From: Gnetum montanum
Lineage: Eukaryota; Streptophyta; Gnetopsida; Gnetales; Gnetaceae
Assembly (NCBI GenBank): GCA_015680685.1
Contig: MNCI01017909.1
Coordinates: forward strand, 1,298,790 to 1,362,789
DNA: 64,000 nt
Direction: 5' to 3'
Shown here: positions 22,981-34,920 of the stretch, piece after piece
Numbering within the stretch: the stretch's first letter is position 1
Layout: the number at the start of each line of letters is the position of its first letter
Made by a program: the position numbers and the translations under genes
Notes under the pieces: generated by a model
Seen by the model: the letters and a program-made list of their open reading frames with translations, nothing else
What the model was told of the DNA's origin: nothing
Databases searched by the model: none

Positions 22981-24480
22981 TAAAAACAATAAAAACACAA
23001 TCATCTATAGCTTTTACCTTGAAAAATGTAGAGGGTAATAGGAAATTCTATTGTAAGTTGGAACCCTAAAGAATTCATTAGCATCATGTCTGGGATGTAA
23101 GGGAGACAAACACTCCCTCTACCTTGAGATAGGTAGGTTTAAATCCAAAATCCAACTAAGGTTGAACCTTAGAGTAATAAATAAATAAATTCTCTATAAT
23201 AAACTTTATTGGTTTCTTTTCAAAGAATATTCCTTAGGTATAAGTTTCATGAGTTATAAGGGTGAAATAGATAAGTTTAGGTTAATGCTCATTGATGCAT
23301 GGTCCTATTAATTACCTACTTGACTGAGTCAATATAGTGGAAAGGATGTGTTGTAATGGATCTAGCATCTAAGGTGATAAAAGCATTTGAAACTCAATCA
23401 ACACCCATGTGAGTAGCCCATTCAAATAAAAAATACAAAATGAATTTGGCTCCCACAAGAACCTCATGATTGAAGAAGGCCAAATATAGTTTTTTTTTTA
23501 AGAAGAAAAAAGATGATCCCACAAGAACCTTCCATCATGGGCCAAGCCAAACTCCCACAAGAACCTTACAGTTGAGATGATGCTCAAACGGTCATAATTC
23601 AAAGCATCCCATGTAAACCCCCTTCTATGAGTAGAGTGCATATGGGTGGAGCAGTGATTCTTAAATATAATTTCATATGCTACCACATTTGAACTAGGAT
23701 ATGACACTATATAAGATAGGTTTATTTATCTAATGATGTATTTTAAGAGTTACTATCATTTATATCCATTTACCGTACTTAGTCCATCTCGTCCCCTCAC
23801 TTGTGTTACTTCATACCTCACAAAATATTATTTGACACACTTTTCTTTTATATATTTAGACTATTTCTACTTCCTATATCAATTTTCATTTCTACCTATA
23901 TTTCCCTACTTATTCTTCAGGCTACCACCTATTATGTTCATATGCAATTAAACTCTTTGATCCTTCAATTATTTACGAATGTGGCTTCCATAGGAGTCAT
24001 TGGTTGAGATCCCTACTATGACAAAGCATTATGGATACTAATAATTGAAAGATCAAAGCACACTGATGTTTCATATATAGAGAGAATATATAAAATCCAT
24101 AGCATTTTTTCTTTTGACCTATTCTCTTGGCTTACCTATGTATAATTTTCCACTAAAAATAATTCAACTAATTAACCTAGAATGGGACATATCCTAGATT
24201 AATTAGAGGGGGATAAGCACCTCAAATTGGATAGGATAGTAGGGTATAACCAACATGGAAGTTGATCTAAGGGAAAGTTAGAAAATGAGTTGGTTGAAAG
24301 AAATGCATCTCAAATACTTAAAACTTAGGAAAGGTAGCAACCTTGAGATTTTAAGTCATCCTTCCAACATACAAAGTAAACCTTGTGAGGATAAAATTAT
24401 TTTCTTAATATCAATTTATATAGAAGAGAGCGATAAGATGTGATTAATAAGATTATTTTATTGAGGTACATTGTGGAATC
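22981..24480 (+). other. Element A post-integrase spacer
   Basis: No protein recognised. The phrase CCCACAAGAACC occurs three times between 23452 and 23571. Short hydrophobic ORFs at 23733-24007 look accidental. By position it matches the spacer 58440-60720 in element F, with only faint sequence likeness. Confidence 0.4.
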
Positions 24481-24489
24481 AATATCCAT

Positions 24490-24900
24490 AGATGCACTAG
24501 GAGAAATAGAAATATTTTAGATTTAACCATATCGATAGACATCATGTTCTTGATGTGTTGCAATAACTTTAATTAACATACATCAATTTTCACGATTCAA
24601 ATTGATAAGGGTGGAATTTACATTTAGGTTATCAATAATTGTACTAATCTGATCGATTCAAATCTATATGTCAATATTGAATAATATTGATCCCTATTGA
24701 TTTGATCAATGTGGATCAATATAGAAAAATTTTTCTAAAAATTTCGCATCTAAATAGTGTGGCCATGATGAACTTTGATATGTTAATATACAATCATATC
24801 AATTCATGTAGATCTTATTGATGTGGATCAATATATAAGGAATTATCCTATAAAAGTAACAATAAGGAGGTGGTCTTATTATATAAATGCATCACCCATG
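24490..24900 (+). promoter_or_regulatory. GATCAAT-rich promoter-like block
   Basis: Contains many forward and reversed copies of ATTGATC, GATCAAT and AATATTGAT (for example around 24655-24725 and 24812-24835), followed by a TATA-like TATTATATAAATGC (about 24877-24890) and then an ORF from about 25259. This mirrors the palindrome-plus-TATA layout of the LTR U3 regions elsewhere in the window, but no LTR borders could be assigned. Confidence 0.35.
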
Positions 24901-25258
24901 GGAATAGATATTATCCCTATAAAATCCTCTCCGATCGTTACATGTTTTCTAGTGATTAGGGGTTACTTCTCCAGCCACTTATCTGTCCTTCCATCTCTTG
25001 AGAGATCACAACAAGGTAGCAAAGGTCCATGTCATACAAGCACTACCTTTCTGTATACTAGGTAAGCCATATCTTTCTTGTTAGAGTTAGTTTTAGATCC
25101 TAGGGTTATGAAAATGGCATTTTTAACTTTGTTAACAATTTTCACGCATAAGTAATGGTATAAATGGCTAATTCATCAACCTCAAAGTAGAAAGCCAATG
25201 TAAGAATAGGCTTTAGTGAAGAATTTATTTATAACTTATAAATGTTTAACTTTCTTAT

Positions 25259-26280
25259 CATTCTTTAGGCTTCCAGGAATGAAAGATTGAAGATTTCTCC
25301 ATACCATCATGAGGCAAATTATACTTAGTGGTTCAACCACATCGATGTAGTCATAAAGTAGTAGGACATTCATTCGACCTCCTATTGATTGGTTCTACTA
25401 GAAGGAAGTCCTAGAATTTTATAAGAACCTAAATCCACATTTGACTAAGGCAAACCCACTTGAACTATACCTGGTTTCCTTCACAAGGAAAACTAGGATA
25501 AAGATTACTACCATGAGACTACAAGAATGGTTGGGCCTTTTGGCCATAGGGAAGGACATTCTCAAGCTTAAAGCTAGTATAGAAGAGAAATATGATCTCT
25601 TCCACTAGTTCATCGAAGAATCAAACTCTGATAAGCTACAAATTCAGGGCCTACACTTCATGAACCTATAGCCTAAGCACTGTGTGATGGCTAGGATGAT
25701 CATTACAAACATCCTATCATCCACACACACCACATATGTCTTATGTCAAGCTCTCTAAGTGATGAAGGCTTTGAAGTTTGGCAAGAAGGAAAATTTCATG
25801 TACTTGGCAATCACGTACTTGGTGTATCACTACAATGATGATGCACTTAAAATTTTCTTTCCTTTTCTTATTTTAACCATTTTGAGAAAGTCATGGATGG
25901 TGAAGCCTCAAATGGGTACAAAGGTACAACTTACAATGTTGAAAAATGATAACTTCACCCAATTCCTTAAAATCTGCACTAGGGTTAATTCCTTTATTAA
26001 GGAATCTGACAACCCAAGCACTTAATTAGCATTAGAGGTTAATGAAGTTTTAGAATTCAGAGAAAAGATGCAAGTTCAGTTTCAAGAGGTAAAGTCTACC
26101 AAGTGGGAGATATTGATAGTGCTAGAGAAGATGAGCTCCACTCTCACAGTCATGGATAGGAGGGTAGCATACATCGAGAAGAATGTCCACACTTAAATTA
26201 GAGATGATGATGAGGGAGTTGAATTCTCTCACTATGAGGAGGACATGAAGGTAGAGGTAGGACCAAAGGCCTGATTCTTC
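25259..26280 (+). pseudogene. Accessory ORF with plant-mobile-domain-like text
   Basis: One forward frame is traceable for over 300 codons with about seven stops. The N-terminal part has VLEFYKNLNPH, RIKITTMRLQEWLGLL, KLQIQGLHFMNL and PKHCVMARMIITNILSST (about 25390-25740). This pattern resembles the 'putative plant transposon protein' / plant mobile domain family found in plant retroelements. The C-terminal part (26030-26270) is charged and probably coiled (EFREKMQVQFQEVKS, VMDRRVAYIEKNV) and ends acidic. It lies between element A's integrase and 3' LTR. The family assignment is from memory of motifs and is tentative. Confidence 0.5.
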
Positions 26281-27879
26281 TATGAAATCCATTTTATTTT
26301 TGTGGGTTTGTTGTGGTGATTAAGCCATTGTTGATTGGCTAACATAGGTTTTATCCTTTAGTATTATGTACTTAATTTCTTCTTGTAGTAAACTTGGATC
26401 ATGGATAGGGAATGTTTATGGTTCCAACTTTGATAAACGATATGAATATTTTGATTAGTTTACGATATAGTATTGTTCCATTTTCTTGCTTAGCCATGTT
26501 ATATTCACTATGTGGAATGGAGGAATGATTAATGTTTAAAAGCTCATGGATAATTTAATTATTATTAATATTTATAGAAAAGGCTTATTTGATGAAGCTT
26601 TGTTTATTTAGTTTCTAACCAGGAAAGCCTAGCCATTGTGTTGTAAGGATTAGGATTTTTTCTAACATAATAGACATGCTTAGTTTTGTATATATCTCTC
26701 TTCTCTATCATTTTGCTACCTTTCTTAGCTAGGCACTAGCTAAAGGATCATAGGGGATTTTTTTGAACCCCTCAAATGCCCAATTTCTATGATAAAACTT
26801 GTCTAATTTTTATTTTTTTAAATTACCATATTGAAGTTCATCAATTTCATTGATGCCTAGTGATAAGGACTAATTACTTTGTTGAGTTTGTGCTATTGCA
26901 GGATATCATAGGACTAGCAAACATCTATGAAGATCTCGATTGGAATTGAGAACTTCAATATATTCTGAAGAAAACTATATCGATCCACATTGTTGAAATC
27001 AAGTTAGACTGATCCAAATCATTCTAATTTCCATAATGCTTGCAATGAAGATCAATATTATTCAACAAAAGGAAGTTGCACCTTTCAATGGAATTTGAAT
27101 ATCAATCTACACCGCAAACATGATACAAATCAGCCATAGAAGAACATCGCCAATGCAATACAAATCGATACCACCATAGCATTGTGTCAATCTCCATCAA
27201 TTCTCTCGATCAGTATCAATATTTCTAAATTATGACATTTTCCTAATTATGATGTAATTTCTTCAAGTATAAATGGAACAAAAATGCACTTAATACGAGA
27301 GGTAATACCCAAGAGAACCCATGTCAAATTGAAATCCAATTCTTAATTTCCTTAAAAATAATTGCCAAGTGAAGATCTATTCAGCCTTGTGGCAACTATA
27401 GACCATTAAAGTCCATTGGTAGATTATCAAGGTTATTGCATCATGAAAGAAACAAGGTAGAGTCACAGATTGGATGACATCCTCCTTGTGATCTTCATAA
27501 TTTACGTTTGTACTCTATGATTTCAATTTGATTTAATCATTTATTCTCACTCTTGAACTTAAGATTAGAATTTAGGATTATGATTTTTTATTTCATTTAT
27601 GAGTGATAGTCTTAAGTATGGGATTTGATTGGATTTGACTTTATCTTGATGATTTCTTTAACTTTGGACCATTCCTCCATGGATATGACTTGCAAGTTAG
27701 TCACAAATGAGGTAACATTTCTACAACAACAGTAATCTAGCGCTAGAATCTTGGCTGACTGGTCAAGACCCAAAAGATAAGACCCTACATGACAAATTAT
27801 ACCTTAATAGTTAGCATAATTTAGAGATGAGTAGATTGGTTAACTAATGATCAAGCAAAGATAAAAGGAGATGAAAAGA
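26281..27879 (+). other. Spacer between accessory ORFs
   Basis: AT-rich without recognised coding text. From 26930 to 27240 it again holds ATCGAT, GATCAAT and TCGATC-type motifs, and a TATA-like GTATAAATGG at about 27279. It may include a small nested element, but no terminal repeats were found. Confidence 0.35.
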
Positions 27880-28920
27880 AGAAAAGGTAGTGTGGAATGC
27901 CTCAGTAGCAAAAGCCCATACATACACACATGCTAAGACCATTTCTATATTAGAGGAAGAAAATAAAATAATTGTTGTAGAGAATTTGATGTTGATGAAC
28001 ATTGAAAATATAAAGAACATACTAGAAGAAATTATCTATTATCTTGAGAGTAGTTCACGAGAGTCAACCTCAACTTAAGACAATTGACCCATGAGAACAT
28101 AAGCCTATTAATGAAAGAAGTACAATAGTTTAATTAGCTATTGAAATTAGCACATGGTAAAATGAGGTTAAGAAGCATGAGAGACTCAAGAAAAATATTA
28201 GAGATTAAGTGGGCATGTACAAACAGATTAAGGAGAAAGAAATATAGATGGCCAAAGCCAAGATTAGTTCAATCACATAGAAAATACCTAATTGGCAACT
28301 CATCTTGGATAGTCTTGTCCATATTCATCAAGTTGAGATAAAGAAAAAAGACCTACAGATACAAGAATTGACAAAATTTATGAGATTATCAAATCTCCAC
28401 TATGTTAACTTAACCATATTGATAACTAGAATGCTAAGAATAGAATTGAAGTAGTAAGTGGATAAAGTATATTCTATATATAAAAAATAGTTTGCAAACA
28501 TGAAAGATAAACAAAAGAAGCTTCACATTGCAAACTCCAAATTACAAGTAGTCAAATCCAGCTACTAGGTCCAAAAAGATGTTGTAGCAAACTTGGTTGA
28601 GAGAATGAATACTTACCAAGAACTACAAAAGATGGCTAAAGCCTTTGAGATAGAAAGAATGCAATTTACTACATGTTATGTTAAGGCCAAAAATCTTTTT
28701 ATATAGCTATCATGTTCCTGACAAGTGTTGACTCCTATTAACATTGCTAAATGTGCATGGAAGGTGCATGATCCTAAAACAAAAAAAGAAATGTGCATGG
28801 AAGGTGCATGACCCTAAAACAAAAAAAGAAAAGCTTAGAGTACTACTAAACAAATTTCCAAAAACTAGATGATAAAGAGAAGAAACCAGTGGATGATCCA
28901 CCATTGCTAGGAACATGAAG
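27880..28920 (+). pseudogene. Accessory ORF3, coiled-coil part (copy in A)
   Basis: Forward-strand decayed frame rich in K, E, Q, I and L. Recognisable text: LEEENKIIVVENL (27950), KISSIT and ILDSLVHIHQVEIKKK then NLHYVNLTILI (28297-28420), and YQELQKMAKAFEIER followed by CYVKAKNLFI and VLTPINIAKCAWKVHDP (28607-28775). The same succession occurs in element F (62861-63330), and the last part in element C (34491-34640), so it is a real, once-conserved protein. Function unknown. It sits just before element A's polypurine region and 3' LTR, where env-like genes lie in some plant gypsy elements. Confidence 0.7.
28751..28830. repeat. 40-bp tandem duplication
   Basis: ATGTGCATGGAAGGTGCATG at 28751 recurs at 28791, with the whole unit including CCTAAAACAAAAAAAGAA. 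This duplicates part of the C-terminal tail of the accessory ORF and shifts its frame. Confidence 0.9.
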
Positions 28921-29124
28921 GTGATACATCAAGATTAGTTTTGATTACTTTTATTTTATTTTATTTTTTTCATGTGTCAATCATGCATTGCTTAATAATT
29001 TTATAATACCACTCAAACAAAGATGTAGCATTCATAGTAGAGTTAGTCATATAAATATGTGTTACAATGTCAAAGTCTATATAACCTCATAAGTTTGTAA
29101 GGAACTCTATTCTCCTTTTGTTTG

Positions 29125-29160
29125 AACTCAAGAATGAGCTTCCAATTAGTTCTGAAGGTA
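29125..29160 (+). other. Element A polypurine region
   Basis: GAACTCAAGAATGAG, then TTAGTTCTGAAGGTA directly before TGATGAAATG. It aligns with CTCGAGG...TTAGTCATGGGGGTA of element B, the C equivalent (34889-34920) and the F equivalent (63657-63688), which places the start of the 3' LTR at 29161. Confidence 0.6.
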
Positions 29161-29812
29161 TGATGAAATGCTTATTGTAAAGGACTTTGTTATCATATAT
29201 ATGATATTGTAGATGTGATATTGTAGCCTAACATATGTCATCATAAATATGATATAGTGGGTCATTATCATGCTTATAAATATAAGACCACCATTACGTC
29301 GAAAAAAATTTTGACTCCAACACTTAGTGAACTTCTTGTAGTTTGTTTCCTCAAAGTTAGAATTAATTGTAAATTCCTATAGTATGATGAATTACAGCTA
29401 TACGAAATCTTTATTTGAGTGGATTGTTCTTGGATGAATAGAAATAAAGATCAAGATTGTTCTTCATCATTACAACATATCACTTAGAACAAATTTACTT
29501 TTCCATGTTGTTTACTTTTATTAAGTCATTTACTATTCCAATGTTCATTAGTAAGGTGGAATAAGTATGACTAGTTTTGAGTATAAAGTGCATTTATTTA
29601 GTAACTCAGTAGTGACTTTACCTGATTCTTTTAGTAGTAAAGTTACTTGGCAATCCTAATAATAGTTACATTAGCCTAAGAGATGCACAAAAAACTAGGA
29701 ATGAATACTTAATGCCATTAGGATAGAATAGCTTTACATTTTTGTCATACTTAGAGATAAAAAATTACATTCATTGTCCACTATGTCTATACTTTGCATA
29801 CTTAAAGCCAAG
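29161..29812 (+). repeat. Element A 3' LTR, left part
   Basis: Starts TGATGAAATGC. U3 carries GATATTGTAGATGTGATATT and ATGTCATCATAAATATGATA (about 29195-29265), then TTATAAATATAAGACC (about 29273). R/U5 has AATAAAGATCAAGATTGTTC (about 29444), matching AATAAAGATCGAGATTACTT of element C. It is cut at 29812 by element C and continues at 35798. Confidence 0.72.
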
Positions 29813-30733
29813 TGATGAATCATGGTTTGTTAGGTGCTGATATCGGACCCTTGATATTGGACCGTTGACATTGGACCCTTGATATCAACATGTGTTGATA
29901 TCGGACCCTCGATATTGGGTACATGATATCATAGCCTGGATAACGATATCAAATACACGATATCATGGTTCCTGTGTAAGCCTATAAATACCACATTTAG
30001 GCACACAGAAAGGGGGGAGTAAGTAAGTAAGGATAGAAGTAGAGTCCTTTTGTTATTTTCAGTTCATTTCAATTCTTTCCCCAGTGCATGCCTGTAGTGT
30101 GATGATTGTAATTGTATAGAACCTTTATTTAAGTGTGACGTACTTGGACACACGCATGATTGGTAATAAAGATCGAGATTACTTCAACATTACAGCATTC
30201 ACTTAGTTTTAATTTCTTAATTTTTATTAGTATTTATTTTTTTCTTAATTAATATTTCTTTACCTTCATTTACTATCCCTGTTATTAAACATGAAATGAG
30301 TACGACTTAATCATGAGCATTTAAGTGTAACTACTTGGTATCCTAGTAGTGTATCTAGGAGTGCTTAAGTAACATGTGCTTGGTAATCCCAAAAGTAGTA
30401 CACGAGGTCCAAGATGTGTACAGATGATTAAGGACGAATGCTCATCACACTTAGGATAGCTTAGATTTTTCTTCTCATTTCCTATTAGCTTAAAAAAAAG
30501 TTATTTTCCATTGCCTCTAGGAGTAGCATTAGTTTAGGACCACATCATACAGCTCACTCTGGACTAAACCATACATGACAAAGCAAATACTAGTCCAAGT
30601 GGGAAGATAGTGAACTGCGATCAATGTGTAACTATCTATACACCACAACTAGCCCATCTGTGGAGTTCAACTGGATCGTGCATGAATGCTCGTATTCGTA
30701 TGGTTGAGTGTAGGCGTACCTAGCCACTCATCA
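29813..30733 (+). repeat. Element C 5' LTR (921 bp)
   Basis: U3 (29839-29965) has repeated GATATC or GATATTGGAC motifs in both orientations, then TATA box CCTATAAATACC (about 29980). R/U5 includes AATAAAGATCGAGATTACTT (about 30167). The end CTCGTATTCGTATGGTTGAG...CCACTCATCA matches the inverse of element B's LTR start. Its partner at 34921-35792 is colinear with a few indels. Confidence 0.92.
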
Positions 30734-30755
30734 TTGGCACCATTGCCAGGGATGG
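30734..30755 (+). other. Element C primer-binding site
   Basis: TTGGCACCATTGCCAGGGAT follows the LTR end CATCA directly. It is the same tRNA-Asp-type site as in element B, with two or three changes. Confidence 0.88.
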
Positions 30756-30864
30756 TGCTAGTTATCTAGATTAGTTATATCATCCAAGATCGCTATAAAG
30801 AAGCATTAACTATATATCTTTTAGAGAGAAACTAATTACAGATAAGTCACACACAATTCATCAC

Positions 30865-32055
30865 AATGTCTCTCTCACAAGACTATGACAATGCAACAAC
30901 TAGTAAGGAAATTCATTGAGAACCAACAAATTATATGATGATGAAGATGAAGTTTGGAATACTCAATCTTATGCAAGGGTCTCCTATGTACGTAAACAAA
31001 GACAACATCATCCCAACTCACAAATTCATAACCTACCTAGTGATGATGAACCCCTGCTGGCCACTAAGATCCTAATGCATATACAAGAGGCTATTTGAAT
31101 ATCCCACATGCATTGTAAGGAAAGTCGTCTACCCAGGCTTGATTTAAACAACTTTCCAAAATTTTCAAGAGGCTATGATTTAGATCCACAACATCATTTA
31201 CAAGCCTTCCATGATGCCTATGTATTGAACAATATTGATAATGGGTGGCAAAAACTTAAGCTCTTTCCTACGACACTTGTTGGCCAAGAAAAAATATGGT
31301 ACAAGTCCTTAAGACCAAAATCAATTCGACGTTGGCCGACAATGGTAGAACTCTTCAATGAAAGATATCAAACCTATGTAAGAGTTTCAGCCTTGAGGAA
31401 GCAAATCCAAGAGTGGAAACAAGTGTAATATGAACCCTTGGACATGGCCTTAGAAAGATATTATGCATTGTTAAACAACTACCCAAGCCATGGATTCTCC
31501 AAGGAAAGGCTAATGTATCACATCATGGATGGGCTCCGTAATGAAACAAGGGAGACCCTAGGGATGTATGCCCGAGGTCAACTATATGAGCTACAAACCC
31601 ACCAATTCCAAGAGCTTAGTAAGCGAGTAGCAAAAGAAGAAGGAGAAATGACTAAATGGAAGAATGTTGAATGCTCTCAATGGGATCAAAATCTTGAATT
31701 AGCAAAGGTCCATGATCATGAAGAGGAGAAATCAACTCACCTCAAGGAGGTGGAATCATCTTTGCCAATACTACAATCACTAGATGAAATTTAGGCAAAG
31801 ATCAATAAGATGACAGAATGGATACATGAAAAATATGGAGAATATGCCAACACTATTAGAGGTAGAACCATGAAGAACCAAGAAGTAGGACATAACATCC
31901 TTAGACAATCGAAAAGAAGGGTTGAAGAGAATAAGGATAAGAACTCGACTGCTAATCATATGTATCAATGTAACATTCACTTGTACAATCACCCCAAAGG
32001 TCAATGCCCAATCTTGTCACATTTACATGAGCATTGGGGGGAATGTTACATCTAG
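30865..32055 (+). pseudogene. Element C gag
   Basis: A probable start is ATG at 30865 (MSLSQDYDNAT). From 30916 a single frame runs to 32055 with only three stops (near 31096, 31427 and 31793). The core has LDLNNFPKFSRGYDLDPQ, LKLFPTTLVGQEKIWYKS, WPTMVELFNERYQTYVRV and RKQIQEWKQ, then an RGQLYELQTHQFQELSKR helix. A knuckle variant CNIHLYNHPKGQCP (Cys-x2-His-x3-His-x4-Cys, second Cys replaced) lies at about 31970. The NHPKG-CPI-SHL text is shared with element B gag. Confidence 0.87.
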
Positions 32056-32910
32056 AGTTCGTACAAAAATACCGTGTTCAATCATAATGGAAAAAATCCC
32101 AGTCATGGGGGAGGCCACCCTCAAATTGGTCACACCCTTCATACCATCTAAACCCAAGCGCTTATCAGGTTTAGCATCCTATTTCCCCAACTGGGTTAGC
32201 AGCCTCTATCTCACCACATCGTTATCATTCTCCTAAGTATTATCAGCCCATGTCCTCTCCAACAAGATCACCACCTCATGTTCCTTATACTTCTCCTTAC
32301 CCTCAATATTCTCATCCTTCACCTCCTTCTACATCGCCACCAATAGTACTAGAAGGTTTTGCATCATAGCACCAACCCATGAACATTATTTGTGCTACTA
32401 CAATCAATAGTAGTGGAGGCCCTCCACAACATCAAAAGCATCCTTTCTTTAGGCACGACCAAAGGAAGAGATAACATGCTTAACCACTACATCCTCCAAC
32501 CCAGCACAAGTCCAGCATTGTGATGCATCTACTTCCTCAAACACAATGCCTCCTATTTCCTTCTTAGGGCCACTAATCAACACTCCAATAACTATGTGGC
32601 CCAATAAATATAACCATGTAGGGAGACATATTGATCCTTGCACACCATCTTACAGTCACAGGTGCCATAGTGGGTCAACTCCTTATCACATGACCACATC
32701 TTATAATCTACCCCACTATGCCTACTACAATCAAGTGTGTGAATCTCAATTTGGGTATATTCCTACCACCACCTCAAAAGACACCCAGTGGTTTGGATAT
32801 GATTGATCCCCAACATTTCCAACATGCATGGATCCACACTTTCCATTTATTAATTCTTGCCATGATCAAAGGTTCAGTCATGGGGGACATCCCCCATTCT
32901 AACAAGTAGA
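32056..32910 (+). pseudogene. Element C degraded linker/protease region
   Basis: Pro-, Ser-, His- and Thr-rich text in shifting frames (for example CSSPHPPHYA-like and THGHMTTSYNLPHYAYYN around 32690) matches in character the linker before the protease in element B. No protease active-site motif could be found. ORFs at 32546-32909 are open by chance or as frame pieces. Confidence 0.5.
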
Positions 32911-34305
32911 ATTAGTAAATTTTTTTCTTTTTCTTTGATTTTACAATTTTTTATTTTCTAGTTTTTCATTTCTAATTTATTGTTTTATATTTTTGTGTGT
33001 AATCTCATCTATGAATAAAACACTCATGTAACTAGTCGGTTGAGGGGTTGTTCTATGCTATCGAGTCACAAGTCACTAATTATTTGGACAGTGAGCTCAC
33101 AACATCCACCCACCCATTTTATTAATAAGAGGTTCTACTTTGGGTATGATGATATTCTTTTCATCATGAAAAATTAAAAGTAATTTTGTGCTCATTATGC
33201 CCAGAGCGAAGAATGATGGACTAAGAAGGAATGGCCAAGGTGTAACATCAAGGGGACTTGTGGATTCTTTTTGGTGACATCTATAGGTGCTATCGTATAG
33301 CCTGGTTGTACTAATATCCTTGTAGATCTAATGCAAAATGGGAGTAAGAGTAATGAAGGCACTCAAATAAAGAAACTCAATGCTGTTCTGGGGGTCCCAC
33401 TGGAAAGACATGCACCCATGCTTGAAGGTTGGCGGCTTCTCTAATTCACTATTGAAAAGGACAAAGTCCCAAAGCAGCTAGAAAAAAAAAGATGAACCAC
33501 ACAAGGAAAGATCAAAGAAAAATTTTGTGTGTGTGTGTCCTAGATTCCAAATCACTCCTCCCTTGGGCAAAATGCCAAGTGATCGTATGCCTTGCTGTCG
33601 TGGTGCTCTTATGATTGCCCATCATTGGATGAAAAAATGTGATGTCACTGATTGGAGGAATGGACTTGGTCTTGATTTTAAAGCAACAGGCTAATGACAC
33701 ATTAATTATGCCCTACACTCAAGATTCATCATATCCTGGGTTAGTTACCTCATGTCCCAATCTCTGCAATCCCTTCTACGATTCATTTCACCTCACTGTC
33801 TAAGTATTTCTAACTTGTTTCTTGTGTGGCATAGAATTCATACCTCATCACGGTAGTATTTAACATGTGTGTGTTTTGTTACATTAGTGCAGATTACATT
33901 TAACCCTTCTAGTGCCTACAGACATTTTAAGGTGTGGTTACGCAAGGGCATTATAGGTTGGAACTTTCTTTGGGGAGCATCCACTTGCGTGACTTTTGTA
34001 ATTTGTACTTGTTGCACACCACCACATCATTTTATACCCTCCAAGTATTTCATTGACAAATCTATTCTTTCCTTTATCATCATTTTATCAAACATTCCTC
34101 AAAACCATTACATGTCCTTTTATGTGTCACCTAAACAAAAAATAGGTCTGACATTAAACTTTTAGGGAAACTTCCTTGAAAAATTTCTAACTTTAAAATC
34201 ACACTAAATAAAGAATTCAACATTTATTGTAGGCAATGAGTAAGGTATGAAATAATTTAACTTCTTTGAATAACCTTACTAACAATTGATCTTTGTGTGA
34301 TTATA
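32911..34305 (+). other. Element C post-gag spacer, homologous to element F
   Basis: No protein recognised. Phrases align in order with element F: ACATCAAGGGGACTTGTGGATTC (33247) with GCATCAAGGGGATTTATTGATTC (about 59038); AATGTGATGTCA (33637) with AATGTGATGTCA (59589); TCTGCAATCCCTT (about 33762) with TCTACAATCCCTT (about 59714); TCTAGTGCCTACAGACA (33909) with CTTGAGTGCCAACAAACA (59860). This ties C to F. Confidence 0.65.
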
Positions 34306-34720
34306 GATGGGCCCTAAAAGAGGACAACAAGGAGGACCTTCTCAAGGTGCAACTAAATGCCTAGGGGAAGGCAGAGGCCAAGGACCTCATGCAGAACATG
34401 TAGAGTAGGAGGCACAATCATTCAGCATCCATCAGGGAACTCCTGTTACTACACAATCTGGCTAAGAAAAAGGTGGAGAGGTTAGGGCCCGAGCCTATGA
34501 AGAGGAATGACGGCTATTTGCGGCATGGCATGTTAAGGCCAATCAAGTGTTCCTATAGCTATCGTGTCCATGGAAAGTATTGACTCCATCAAGCATTGGA
34601 ACATCAGCATGGATGGCTCATAATCCTCAGATAGAAGAGGAGAAATGTCAAGTGCTTCTTCAATAGTATCAATCTCAGAAGCCTAGAGTGTAGAACAAAG
34701 GAAAGGCACCCATGGAGGAG
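34306..34720 (+). pseudogene. Accessory ORF3 remnant in element C
   Basis: Begins ATG at 34306 after TGTGTGATTATAG, which resembles a splice acceptor; the same GGTGATTATAG precedes the ATG at 60733 in element F. The N-terminus MGPKRGQQGGPSQGATK is Gly/Gln/Arg-rich and basic. After stops the frame gives YEEERRLFAAWHVKANQVFL and WKVLTPSSIGTSAW, then a charged end (PMEEPPPP). The last part aligns with the accessory ORF of elements A and F. The long coiled-coil middle is missing, so this is an internally deleted copy. Function unknown. Confidence 0.6.
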
Positions 34721-34888
34721 CCACCACCACCATAAATCCCATGAGTTCCACAAGTTTTTGCTTTTGTGCCTATGTCCAAATTTTGTTTAGTCCCACATTG
34801 CAGCATGAAATAGTCCATGGTCATTCAATAATCTCATACCTATCCCCTATTTATAATTGAATGAACTTGTTCCTCACTTTCTTTGACT

Positions 34889-34920
34889 CGAGGAAGATTT
34901 TTTATTCAATCGTGGGGATA
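34889..34920 (+). other. Element C polypurine tract
   Basis: ACTCGAGGAAGATTTTTT and then TCAATCGTGGGGATA run up to the 3' LTR at 34921. Homologous to the polypurine regions of A, B and F. Confidence 0.75.

Noticed and set aside
32546-32909. Overlapping plus-strand ORFs in element C
   Set aside because: They are pieces of the decayed Pro/His-rich gag linker in different frames, not independent genes.
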